Shown here: piece by piece, positions 15,267 through 23,417 of the stretch
How the letters are laid out: the number at the start of each line of letters is the position of its first letter
Numbering within the stretch: the first letter of the stretch is position 1
From: Frankia nepalensis
GTDB lineage: Bacteria > Actinomycetota > Actinomycetes > Frankiales > Frankiaceae
Direction: 5' to 3'
Length of the DNA: 41,947 nt
NCBI RefSeq assembly: GCF_016786325.1
Contig: NZ_JADWYU010000154.1
Span: 1 to 41,947, forward strand
Notes under the pieces: model-generated
Databases searched by the model: none
The model's input: the letters and a program-made list of their open reading frames with translations, nothing else
Told to the model about the DNA's origin: nothing
Translations under genes and position numbers: made by a program

Positions 15267-16850
15267 ATGAGCAGGTCCAGCCAGCGGGTGGAGCAGGAGG
15301 AGTTGCGGGCGCGGATGCGTGCGGTGGGCATGTCGCATGACGAGATCGCGATCGAGTTCGCCCGCCGCTACCAGCTGCGTCCCCGCGCGGCCCACCGGGT
15401 GGCGCATGGCTGGACCCAGATGCAGGCCGCGAACCACATCAACGCTTACGCCGCACGCGTCGGTCTCGATCCCCAGGGCGCTGCTCCGATGACCGCTCCG
15501 CGGCTGTCGGAGCTGGAGAACTGGCCGCTGCCGAACAACCGCCGCCGGCCCACTCCCCAGCTCCTCGCCCTGCTCGCCGAGGTCTACGACACCAGCGTCC
15601 ACAACCTGATCGACCTCGACGACCGCGAACACCTCACCCCCGCCGACACCCTCCTCCTCAGCCGCATCGATCGCACCGGGCCCGGCGAGAACCGCGATCT
15701 GTCTCTACCCGTTGCGCCGCCCAGCGCTGGGCATCCTCAGCAGCCGAGCCCCTTGGCCGAGCGCGGCGAGATCCCGTCGCATCTCGGGACGCCATGGCCG
15801 GCGCTCGGGGCTGGGGCATCGGCAGTCGGCGGGGGCACGGCGACGCCGATACCCTCCTCCGTGGGCGTTGGCGGGGGGCCTGCGGTGGCGTTCGCTGGAG
15901 ATCTTTCGGGCGCTTTCCACAGCAGCGATCCTGTCGGTTACCTTCGCGACCAGATCCGGGCCTGCGCCGGTGCCGACGGCGCACAAGGCCCGGCCGCCGC
16001 GCTCCCGACCATGCTGGGCACGATCTCGTCGATCGAGGATGCCATGCGGCGAGAACCGCTCGGGCACCGACGCGAGCTGCTCGGTCTCGGCGCGCGGGCC
16101 GCGGAGTTCGTCGGCTGGCTCTACCGGGACGCCGGTCTCCTACCTGCGGCCTCCTACTGGCAGGACCGCGCCGAGCAGTGGGCACAGGAGGCCGGGGACC
16201 TGCCGTTGCAGGGGTACATCCTGTTGAAGAAGAGCCAGCTGGCGTGGGACGAACGTGACGGGGCGCGCATGCTGACCCTGGCCCAGGCCGTCCAGGACGG
16301 GCCGTGGAACCTGCCGGCCTCGGTGCGGTCGGAAGCCGCGCAGCAGGAAGCCCGCGGCCACGCCCTGACGACCCGAGATCTCGCGGCCGTCGAACGCAAG
16401 TTGAACGAGGCACGTGACCTGCTCGCGGCCAGCGTGCGCGAGCACGGTGAGCAGGACATGTCGCAGCACTACAGTCCGGCTCTGCTGATGCTCCAGACGG
16501 CGCTGTGCTACGCGGCTGCTGGGCAGCCCGACCGGGCCTTGGCGATCTTCCAGCGGGAACTGAGACCCGCGGCGTTCTCGCTGCGGGACTATGGCTACTT
16601 CCGGGCGCTGATGGCGGGTGTTCTGGCGGACCTCGGTGAGCCGGACGAAGCCGCGGTCGTCGGCGCGCAGGCGCTGAGCATCGGCCGGATCACGGGTTCC
16701 GTGCGCACGTGGACCGAAGTCAGTCGCACGGTGCATGCGCTCACGCCGTGGGTAGCACGGCCGTCGGTGCGCGAGCTGAAAGACGCTATGGTGACGGTTG
16801 CTCTTCCGCTGGCAGCTGCTCACAGGCCCAGTCCGCCACTGTTCGGATGA
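15267..16850 (+). CDS. XRE-family transcriptional regulator with TPR-like C-terminal half (second copy)
   Basis: A 527-residue paralogue of the regulator at 1168. Residues ~6-130 are nearly identical to it, while everything after the DTLL codons is unrelated. A Pro/Gly/Ser linker (~135-225) leads to ~300 helical TPR-like residues (LGARAAEFVGWLYRDAG; EAGDLPLQGYILLKKSQLAW; AAAGQPDRALAIFQREL). ATG 15267 aligns with the other protein's start; an in-frame ATG at 15252 sits too close to GGAGAGG, and the spacing at 15267 is long (~15 bases). The last 65 bases overlap, on the opposite strand, the end of the hydrolase gene. It is divergent from the queD operon and is the best candidate for its local regulator (inference). 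Confidence 0.85.
   Translation: MSRSSQRVEQEELRARMRAVGMSHDEIAIEFARRYQLRPRAAHRVAHGWTQMQAANHINAYAARVGLDPQGAAPMTAPRLSELENWPLPNNRRRPTPQLLALLAEVYDTSVHNLIDLDDREHLTPADTLLLSRIDRTGPGENRDLSLPVAPPSAGHPQQPSPLAERGEIPSHLGTPWPALGAGASAVGGGTATPIPSSVGVGGGPAVAFAGDLSGAFHSSDPVGYLRDQIRACAGADGAQGPAAALPTMLGTISSIEDAMRREPLGHRRELLGLGARAAEFVGWLYRDAGLLPAASYWQDRAEQWAQEAGDLPLQGYILLKKSQLAWDERDGARMLTLAQAVQDGPWNLPASVRSEAAQQEARGHALTTRDLAAVERKLNEARDLLAASVREHGEQDMSQHYSPALLMLQTALCYAAAGQPDRALAIFQRELRPAAFSLRDYGYFRALMAGVLADLGEPDEAAVVGAQALSIGRITGSVRTWTEVSRTVHALTPWVARPSVRELKDAMVTVALPLAAAHRPSPPLFG
15284..15656 (+). repeat. copy 2 of the 373-bp repeat (regulator N-terminal module)
   Basis: Gap-free match to 1185-1557 at a constant offset of 14,099 bases, about 19 mismatches. 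Flanking sequence is unrelated on both sides, so only the N-terminal module is shared. Confidence 0.9.
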
Positions 16851-17637
16851 CGGACGCCTGCCAGATCTGGGTTTGGGGGTCGGCGTAGGTCGGGTCGTCG
16901 TGGACGGCGATGCCGTGCTGTGCTCCGTCCACCGTGACCAGGCGGGCCTCGCCCCCGAACCTGCCGACGGCCGCCCGTGAGCTGTCCACGGGGATGAAGG
17001 TGTCCTTCGTGCCATGCACGATCAGTGTCGGCGCGGTGACAGCGCCGAGTTCGCGGTCCGGGCGCAGGTAGAAGACCTCGTTGAGCAGTGGGCGGCCGAG
17101 CCGGAACGTCGGCGAGTGCTCCAGGTGTCCGTCCTCCGCCAGACGCCGCCCCGCCTCCTCGTCGATCTGGTCGTCCTGCCAGTAGGGCTTCTGGTCGATG
17201 AACCTGTTCTTGTAGTCCAGGAGAGGATTGAAAAGCACCAGGCCGCGAACCTGCTCGGGATGGCGGGCAGCGAAAAGCGCGGATATCCCGCCGCCGAAAC
17301 TGGCACCCACCAGCACCACCGCATCCGCTCCGACCGCCCTCGCGGCATGCGAGGCAGCGGCCCGGATGTCGCCGAGTATCCCGGCGATCGTGAGGTCCTC
17401 CATCCGCCCCTGGCTCTCGCCGTGCGCCCGGAAGTCGAACCGGAGAGACGCGACTCCAGCCTCGGCCAGCCCATGCGCGAGGCGAGTGAAGAAGCCACCC
17501 TCCTCGCGGGTCACACCCCCGCCATGCACCAGCACCGCGATCCCCAACGGGGTGCTCGACGGCCGCAGCAAGTTCCCTGCCAGCAGCAGTCCGTCGGGAC
17601 TGCGGAACCTCACGGCCTGTTCGAGATCTTGGGTCAT
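16786..17637 (-). CDS. alpha/beta hydrolase
   Basis: The 283-residue product has the alpha/beta-hydrolase catalytic layout: oxyanion VLVHGGGVTREEGG, nucleophile elbow VLVGASFGGGISALF (G-A-S-F-G), acid in LIVHGTKDTFIPVDSS and the catalytic His in VDGAQHGIAVHDD. ATG 17637 has AAGGAG 5 bases upstream. In-frame codons further upstream have poor codon bias and are not included. There is no signal peptide, so it is cytoplasmic. The family hydrolyses esters, thioesters or amides; the substrate is not predictable. It is convergent with the second XRE gene and overlaps it by 65 bases. It is divergent from the second radical SAM gene. Confidence 0.88.
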   Translation of the reverse strand: MTQDLEQAVRFRSPDGLLLAGNLLRPSSTPLGIAVLVHGGGVTREEGGFFTRLAHGLAEAGVASLRFDFRAHGESQGRMEDLTIAGILGDIRAAASHAARAVGADAVVLVGASFGGGISALFAARHPEQVRGLVLFNPLLDYKNRFIDQKPYWQDDQIDEEAGRRLAEDGHLEHSPTFRLGRPLLNEVFYLRPDRELGAVTAPTLIVHGTKDTFIPVDSSRAAVGRFGGEARLVTVDGAQHGIAVHDDPTYADPQTQIWQASVIRTVADWACEQLPAEEQPSP

Positions 17638-18142
17638 GTCACTCCTTGAGCCGCCATCCTGGCTCTGCCCCGCCAGCCGCCGAACGCCTGCCCGCGCTCG
17701 ACCATCATGATCCGTGGATGTCCAGGCGTCCTCCACGCGCGTCGCCGCGAGCGACACCATCACATCACGGTTGCCGGTCGCCTCGTATGGCTGCGAGCAG
17801 TGGCCAGCGACGCGCGTGCCTGCCGTGAGGCGTCGGTCCCGCGCGGGGCCGCACACCCTGCAACCGACAGCGTGGATCGCCGTGCCGGGAAGCACTACAA
17901 GCTCCCACGAAGACGCGAACGGATCACCGCTGCCAAGCCGAAGATAAGGGCTCGCGGTCTTACTTTCGGGCAGGTCAGCGACCACGCAGGCCCCGAATCA
18001 GATGTTCGCTCTGTAGGGAATGACCGTCGTGTGGGTCGCTTGGGACGCTGGAGGTGTTCAGCGTCGGCGTGGCAGCTCGCCGTCACGAAGGGTGGCGGTC
18101 AGCTTGGCGGTCGCCGTACGCGCCTACGTCGAGAAGGACCTG
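17638..18142. other. divergent promoter region (hydrolase / second radical SAM gene)
   Basis: 505 bases with no supported gene. The leftward frame continuing the hydrolase upstream has weak third-position bias. The region should contain promoters for the leftward hydrolase and the rightward island. The ribosome-binding site GAGAAGGA is at 18131-18138. Confidence 0.4.
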
Positions 18143-19183
18143 ATGATCGCATATTCCCCGTCCGTTCCTGCGGCTGATCCCACGGCGCGGTCCGCCAGTG
18201 ACGAGGCGTCCCGCCGCGCTGATGAACCTGTGGTCTTCACTGACGGGCACCACTTCGATCTCGCGGCGTCCCTGGACCTGGAGGCGGTCGCCTCAGCGGC
18301 GAATGGTCCGCTGTCGGTGATCCTTCAGGTGACGAAGCGGTGCAATTTCGACTGCTCGTTCTGCTCGGAGACGTTGCAGGAGCCCGACCCGACGCTGGCC
18401 GCGTTGGAGCGGGTGCGGGACAACCTGGCCGGGGTGCCGCGGGTGTTCCTGTCCGGCGGCGAGCCGCTGCTGCGCCGGGACATCGTGGACGTCGTCGACA
18501 TGTTCGCCGGCACGGTGATCGGCCTGCCGACCAACGCGACGCGCGGCCTCCAGCACGCGCGTGACCTGGCCGGCAAGGTCGCGTTCGTCAACGTCGGGCT
18601 GGAAGGGCCTCGGGCGACGACGAACCGGGTCCGCGGCGACTACGACAAGGTCATGGAAGGGGTGCGGGCGTTCCAGGACGCGGGGCTGCCGCTGTCGCTG
18701 TCGGCGGTCGTCTACCGCTCGACGCTGACGGCGCTGCCGTTCACGCTCCAGATCGCCGACGTGCTCGACGCAGGGAAGCTCAAGCTGATCCTGCCTCTGC
18801 GCAAGGGCAACGCGCTCGATCTCGCCGACCACGAGTTCCTCACCGTCAAGGAGGCCACGGCGGCGTTCGAGCGGCTGGCCGAACTGCGCACGGCGCACGA
18901 CTGGCGGCCGGCGCTGCGGCTGACCGCCTGGACCCCGGAAACCGAAGGCCACATGATCGTGGTCAGCCCGCGTGGGCTGGCGAGTGCCTGGCCGGTCTAC
19001 GACGCCCCCGACCTGCTGGAACCGCTGGGCAACCTGCTCGACGAGTCGATCAGCCAGATCTGGGCGCGGTACCGGTTCAAGCGCAACCACTACGCCAAGT
19101 ACCTGGGCCGCTCGATCCACACGGTCAGCCGCACCGGCCGACCCCCGGCGGCCCGCCGTTCGTTGCGGATCGCGCATGCGTGA
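18143..19183 (+). CDS. radical SAM protein (MoaA/PqqE-like)
   Basis: The 346-residue product has the radical SAM motif KRCNFDCSFCSE (C67, C71, C74), VFLSGGEPLLRRD (GGEP) and VIGLPTNATRG. ATG 18143 lies 5 bases after GAGAAGGA. The C-terminal part (ESISQIWARYRFKRNHYAKYLG) resembles the tail of MoaA/PqqE-like proteins, but I see no cysteine set for a full SPASM domain. It overlaps the next gene by 8 bases and starts the second island. Its N-terminal ~57 residues precede the core and are not a known peptide-binding domain. The substrate is unknown. The gene is not a close copy of the radical SAM gene at 8128. Confidence 0.9.
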   Translation: MIAYSPSVPAADPTARSASDEASRRADEPVVFTDGHHFDLAASLDLEAVASAANGPLSVILQVTKRCNFDCSFCSETLQEPDPTLAALERVRDNLAGVPRVFLSGGEPLLRRDIVDVVDMFAGTVIGLPTNATRGLQHARDLAGKVAFVNVGLEGPRATTNRVRGDYDKVMEGVRAFQDAGLPLSLSAVVYRSTLTALPFTLQIADVLDAGKLKLILPLRKGNALDLADHEFLTVKEATAAFERLAELRTAHDWRPALRLTAWTPETEGHMIVVSPRGLASAWPVYDAPDLLEPLGNLLDESISQIWARYRFKRNHYAKYLGRSIHTVSRTGRPPAARRSLRIAHA

Positions 19184-19865
19184 GGCGACCAACCTGAGCT
19201 GGACCGACACCCCGTTCGGCGGCGCACGGCGGCCGTTCGCCAACCGGACCCCCCTCCTGGCCGCCTTCTCGGTCAACGCGACAGGCCACTCCCCGGCCGC
19301 GGCTGCCGTGTACCTCCCGCTGCCACGGGCGCGCTCGCTGACGGTGACCGACGGGACGGTGCGGTTCGGCTTCCACGCCATCGCCGCCGAGGAGCCCGCG
19401 GAGACCTCTGCCGTCACGGCCTCGATTGACGCGCTGCTTGTCCAGGCCCGACGTCAGGCGGCGATCCTGGCAGGTCACCGGCTCGGCGACCAACTCGCGG
19501 CCCTGCCCGCCGCCGGCGCGGGACAGCCAGCACGAGGGATCACCGCCATGCGCGCCGCGTGGCACAGCCAACCCGCGGAACGAGGTCTGGCTCGCCTTCA
19601 TGACACCGGTAGCGGACCGGGGCCGATCACGCTGGCAGACATCTGTGCCGGCTACAACCTCGCCCTGCCCGCCGATATCCCTCTGGCTGGACCTGACCAG
19701 GCAACCTCACAAATCCTTCGGCAGCTCCTCATTTACGCGCTCGCGATCGCGCTGATCGCCGCGAGGAACGTGGACCGCTACCAGTGGCAGGCCCTCCACC
19801 CTGGTGCGGTGGTCGAGGCCGCCGCCTGGGACCAGCTCACCGACCTGCCACTGCGACTCCTATGA
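19176..19865 (+). CDS. hypothetical protein, possibly a degenerate exonuclease (RNase H-like) fold
   Basis: A 229-residue protein with ATG 19176 inside the end of the radical SAM gene (8-base overlap). It is not clearly recognised. AAILAGHRLGDQLAAL (~95-110) resembles an ExoII segment of DEDDh nucleases, and IYALAIALIAARN near 187-198 sits where an ExoIII helix would be. However, the first acidic motif (D-x-E) is not evident, so catalytic activity is doubtful. The parallel with the true exonuclease beside a radical SAM gene in the first island is suggestive. Its last base pairs overlap the next ORF as ATGA. Confidence 0.7.
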   Translation: MREATNLSWTDTPFGGARRPFANRTPLLAAFSVNATGHSPAAAAVYLPLPRARSLTVTDGTVRFGFHAIAAEEPAETSAVTASIDALLVQARRQAAILAGHRLGDQLAALPAAGAGQPARGITAMRAAWHSQPAERGLARLHDTGSGPGPITLADICAGYNLALPADIPLAGPDQATSQILRQLLIYALAIALIAARNVDRYQWQALHPGAVVEAAAWDQLTDLPLRLL

Positions 19866-19966
19866 CCGGCGCAGACGTCACGTCCGACCGGACCCGGCGC
19901 CCCGGTCCCGCGTACCGTCCCGCCGATCGCGGCGACCAACTGCTGGCCGCGGAAGGAACTCGCTGA
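19862..19966 (+). CDS. 34-aa microprotein ORF between overlaps
   Basis: ATG 19862 overlaps the preceding stop as ATGA, and its TGA (19964-19966) overlaps the kinase ATG as TGATG. This double coupling is what real operon genes show. The product (MTGADVTSDRTRRPGPAYRP..., ending LLAAEGTR) is basic, Pro-containing and has no cysteines. It could be a translational-coupling leader, a structural microprotein or, speculatively, a peptide substrate of the radical SAM enzyme. Confidence 0.5.
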   Translation: MTGADVTSDRTRRPGPAYRPADRGDQLLAAEGTR

Positions 19967-20579
19967 TGCTGCGTAACTGCCTGGTCGTCGCGGTCGAAGG
20001 CACCCATGCCTCGGGCAAGACCACGTTGACCCACGCGCTGGCCGCCTACTACCGGGAACATGGCGTACACGTCGCCTGCGTGCCCGAACCGGCCCGGAAC
20101 AGCCCGTTCATCGAGGAGATCGTCGTGCACGGCCGCGGCGAGTTCGACCTGGAGACCGAGGTCGACCTGTTCGCCGCACAGCTATCCAGCCAGCTCCGCG
20201 TCGCCCGCCAACACACAATGATCATCTGTGACAAGACTGTAGCGAACGTCCTCGCCTACGCCTGGCTCGTCCTGCCCGGCGGCCCCAACGGGCCCCACGC
20301 CCCCGTGCTGCACGCCATGGAGACCTTCTGCCGGGCCTGGGCACACGTCTACGACGCGGTGTTCTACTGCTGCGACAAATTCGACCAGCGCCAGATCGGC
20401 GACCCCTACCGGTCGAAGGTCCTCGACATCCAACCCGCCGCCGACCGGTCGTGCGCAGTATCTGCGCCACCGTGGGACAGCGGATCTACGACATCCCGCC
20501 GAACATGTCCACCAGCCAACGGGTCGGCTGGATCGCCGAGCAGCTCACCGCTCTCGGCCTCGCCCCAACCGCCCGCTGA
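19966..20579 (+). pseudogene. P-loop nucleotide kinase-like protein, frameshifted near its C-terminus
   Basis: ATG 19966 follows GGAAGGA. The P-loop is VVAVEGTHASGKTTLTHAL (G12 to T20), and the protein reads well to ~residue 161 (SKVLDIQPAADR). The start frame then becomes Ser/Pro/Arg-rich and would run into the Nudix gene. The -1 frame continues naturally (RSICATVGQRIYDIPP...SQRVGWIAEQLTALGL) to TGA 20577-20579. One base appears missing around 20446-20452. This is either a decayed gene, a sequencing error or, less likely, programmed frameshifting. Restored length is ~204 residues. By its P-loop and EPARNSPFIEE segment it resembles the thymidylate kinase/NadR-like ATPase group; substrate unknown. 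Confidence 0.7.
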
Positions 20580-20605
20580 CCTGCGTCGCTGGGAGACTGC
20601 CTACC

Positions 20606-21073
20606 ATGGCATATACCAGTGTCATCGACGTCATGCTCCTGCTCGTCCGAGACGACACCGTTCTGCTGGCCTTGCGGTCCGGTACCGGTTTTGCGGACAA
20701 CTGGTGGAATTGCCCGTCCGGCAAGATCGAAGACGGGGAGGACGCCGGCACCGCGCTGTGCCGCGAGGCCCACGAGGAGGTCGGCCTTCGTCTGGACCCG
20801 GTGTCGCTCAGCCTCGTCTCGACCGTGCGTTTCCGGAACGATCATGGGGAGGGGCGGCTGGGCTTGTTCTTTCTGCCGCAGCACTGGGACGGCGAGCCGG
20901 TCAACGCCGAACCGCACAAGTGTTCCCGCATCGACTGGTTCCCGATTGATGCGCTTCCTGATAACACCTATCCGTACACCCGGCTCGGCGTCGAGCTGTA
21001 CGCGACAGGCCGGAACTTCGCCGTCCACGGGTGGAACCTCACCGGCAGCCAGCCGGGGCAAGTCAACGGCTGA
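20606..21073 (+). CDS. Nudix hydrolase
   Basis: The 155-residue product has an exact Nudix box, GKIEDGEDAGTALCREAHEEVGL (about residues 39-61), preceded by WWNCPS and followed by RIDWFPIDALP. Its overall shape resembles MutT/8-oxo-dGTPase-like and nucleoside-triphosphate-cleaving members rather than ADP-ribose types, but that is a soft call. ATG 20606 follows the kinase gene by 26 bases. With the neighbouring P-loop kinases it suggests turnover or sanitation of a nucleotide intermediate in the second island. Confidence 0.9.
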   Translation: MAYTSVIDVMLLLVRDDTVLLALRSGTGFADNWWNCPSGKIEDGEDAGTALCREAHEEVGLRLDPVSLSLVSTVRFRNDHGEGRLGLFFLPQHWDGEPVNAEPHKCSRIDWFPIDALPDNTYPYTRLGVELYATGRNFAVHGWNLTGSQPGQVNG

Positions 21074-21607
21074 CGGACCGACATCGGGGCGATGATCTGC
21101 GGAGCGGGTGGCCGGCGCAGCGCGCAGACACCTGGCCACACGGCACGCGAGACCGCCACCGTGACAGCAGTAGCGTGGTATGACGCCGAAGCGACTCGGA
21201 GCTGACCATCCCGCGTGGCGCGAACATGAGGACGACCACCCCAGGCCGCGCAGCTGTGGCGCGCCCTCACCTAAGCAGCGGGCACTCGCTGGTCCACCCC
21301 CTGTAGGCACCCGGCGCCACGCGACCTGCTAGGCCATCCGGCGGCCACCGGCCCGCCGCCTCCGAGATGGCCGACGGCAGGGCGGGCGGTTACCTGTACC
21401 GGCCTCCCACCAGGAGGACCTGCCACCGATGATCCTGACTGCATGAGTTCGCGGCACGAAGAAACCGACCGCCCGTGAGCCCGTACTTGCTGGTCAGCGG
21501 CCCACCAACGCTCGAACGGTTCCTTCGTGCGCGGGGGAATGACCAGCCCCGCGACGACTGCGACCATGATCTCGAAGGCTCCCCGAGGTCGAGAGGTTGC
21601 GCAGCCG
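21074..21607. other. intergenic region, no gene seen
   Basis: 534 bases between the Nudix and epimerase-like genes. Short frames on both strands lack codon bias and ribosome-binding sites. A new promoter for the epimerase gene would be expected here. No repeat or strong hairpin was noticed. Confidence 0.35.
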
Positions 21608-22387
21608 ATGACGACCGAGCAGACGACCTCGGCGAGCCGGCCGGCCGGTTGGCTGGCTGCGCTTCCCGAACGCCGGCTTCTGCTTGATGTGTCGCTGTGG
21701 TCGGCGGATCTGGCCGCGCTCGGGGCGGAGCTCGATCGGACCAGTGGCGTCGCTGACCTGGTCCACTTTGACATCGCGGACGGGTACTTCGGGCCGGACC
21801 TGATGTTCTCCCCGGCGATGCTCGCGGCCTTGCGCGCTCGAACGACGGTCCCGTTCCACGCCCATGTGCTGGCGCGCCGGCCGATGGCGCTCATCGACGC
21901 AGCCGCCACGGCTGGCGCCGATCTGATCACGGTGCCTGCCGAGATCGAGGACGTCGCGCGTGCCCTGCATCGCATTCGCGAGAACGGTAAGGCGGCCGGT
22001 CTGGCGCTCGGCGTGGACACCCGCATCGTCGATGCCCGTCCCCACCTCGGCGCGATCGACGTGCTGGTCGTCGTCTGCACGCCTGGCTGCGCGCGGGACG
22101 CCGCGCTGACCATGGCCGCTCTGCGCCGCGTCCACGCCGCTCGACGACTCCTTGAGGCAACCGGACGCCAGCGCACGGTGCGCCTTCTGGCTGAGGGAGG
22201 GGTCGGCGCGCGCACCGTCGGGCCACTCCGGGTCGCCGGGGTTGACGGCCTGGTCACCGACCTGCCCGTCCTCAGCGACGACCCCGCGGGCATCGCCCAC
22301 TGGCTTCGTAGCCAACACCCGGCGCGATCGCGCCCTGCGCCGAGACCGCCCCGGAACGGGCAGGGGTTCACGCGAAGGCTCACCTAG
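21608..22387 (+). CDS. ribulose-phosphate 3-epimerase-like protein
   Basis: The 259-residue TIM-barrel protein shows the RPE family layout: DVSLWSADLAALG (as SILSAD), LVHFDIADGYFGPD with metal ligands H53 and D55, PFHAHVLARRP with a further His, and a C-terminal LLAEGGVGARTV in place of the usual VDGG. The key Asp of that last motif, the general acid/base and metal ligand in RPE, is a Glu here. This suggests altered activity or a related pentose/hexulose phosphate. Start ATG 21608 follows a GAGAGG box; an ATG at 21566 is a longer alternative. A role making a ribose- or xylulose-phosphate unit for a nucleotide pathway is inferred. Confidence 0.85.
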   Translation: MTTEQTTSASRPAGWLAALPERRLLLDVSLWSADLAALGAELDRTSGVADLVHFDIADGYFGPDLMFSPAMLAALRARTTVPFHAHVLARRPMALIDAAATAGADLITVPAEIEDVARALHRIRENGKAAGLALGVDTRIVDARPHLGAIDVLVVVCTPGCARDAALTMAALRRVHAARRLLEATGRQRTVRLLAEGGVGARTVGPLRVAGVDGLVTDLPVLSDDPAGIAHWLRSQHPARSRPAPRPPRNGQGFTRRLT

Positions 22388-22440
22388 CGTGCCTGGACCA
22401 CAGCGAAACGATCATCAAGCGGGCTGAGTCGACAAGGGGT

Positions 22441-23298
22441 ATGGCACCAGTGGCGGAACAGGACAGGACGGTCGACGACTGGAACTTCCAGTCGGCGGTG
22501 CCGAAGGCGGCGGTGCCGAGGGAGTTGCGGACCGACATGCCGCACCTGGCCCGGATCTACGACTACTGGCTGGGGGGCAAGAACAACTACCCGGCGGACC
22601 GGGCTGTCGCCGAGGCCATGATCCGGACGGTGCCCGAGATCTGTGAGGGCGTGCGGGTGAACCGGGCGTTCCTGCGCAACGCGGTGCACTTCCTGGCAGC
22701 CGACTGCGGGATACGGCAGTTCCTCGATATCGGCACCGGGCTGCCGGCTGCCGACAACACCCATGAGGTCGCTCAGCGCGTCGCCGCGGATGCCCGCATC
22801 GTTTACGTGGACAACGACCCGCTGGTTTTGCTGCATGCCCGAGCGCTGCTGACCAGTACCCCTGAGGGTGTCACGGCCTACCTGGATGGCGACGTGCGCG
22901 ACCCGGCGAGCATCCTCGAACAGGCCGCCGCGACGCTCGACCTGACCCAGCCGGTTGCCCTGATGCTCGTCGCGCTCATGCATGCGATCCCGGACGACCA
23001 GGACCCGTACGCCGCCGTGTGCGCGTTGCGCGAGGCCGTGGCGCCGGGTAGCTACCTGGTGCTGTCGCACCTCGGGCTCGACGTCTACCCGGAGAGGACC
23101 CACCTGAAGGCGGGCGTCGACCAGGTCAACGCCGCCGCCCCCGGCACCCTGTTTCCGCGGACCCGGGACCAGGTGGCCCGTTTCTTCGACGGCTGGGAGC
23201 TGATCGACCCCGGCCTCGTCCCCGCGCCGGCTTGGCGGATGACCAGTGAGTCTGTTTCCGCGATGTGGGCCGGCGTCGCCCGCAAGCCAGCCGCCTAG
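22441..23298 (+). CDS. S-adenosyl methyltransferase, Methyltransf_19 (DUF574) family
   Basis: The 285-residue product shows the family hallmarks RIYDYWLGGKNNYPADR (38-54) and SAM-binding FLDIGTGLPAADNTHEVA (94-111). VYVDNDPLVLLHARAL, LDGDVRDP and LHARALL-type spacing follow, with LVLSHLGLD late. This family is highly expanded in Frankia, Streptomyces and related actinobacteria, and substrates are mostly unknown. ATG 22441 lies 53 bases after the epimerase-like gene, so they probably share a transcript. It could methylate the island's product, or simply be one of many resident copies. Confidence 0.9.
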   Translation: MAPVAEQDRTVDDWNFQSAVPKAAVPRELRTDMPHLARIYDYWLGGKNNYPADRAVAEAMIRTVPEICEGVRVNRAFLRNAVHFLAADCGIRQFLDIGTGLPAADNTHEVAQRVAADARIVYVDNDPLVLLHARALLTSTPEGVTAYLDGDVRDPASILEQAAATLDLTQPVALMLVALMHAIPDDQDPYAAVCALREAVAPGSYLVLSHLGLDVYPERTHLKAGVDQVNAAAPGTLFPRTRDQVARFFDGWELIDPGLVPAPAWRMTSESVSAMWAGVARKPAA

Positions 23299-23417
23299 CT
23301 TCGGCGACCGCACCGTCCTAGCCTGCGGCGGGCGCGTGTGCTTCACCTCGGGTTGTCGGTGGCTGCCGCTAGCGTGCGCACCGACCATCGGCGCTCGCCC
23401 GGCTCCTGGAGGCTTCC

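Noticed and set aside
17638-17985. N-terminal extension of the alpha/beta hydrolase
   Set aside because: Codon third positions are not GC-biased, and the ATG at 17637 has a strong ribosome-binding site and matches the usual family start.
20580-20949. C-terminal extension of the second kinase in its starting frame
   Set aside because: It runs through the Nudix gene out of frame; the -1 frame gives a natural C-terminus ending at 20579.
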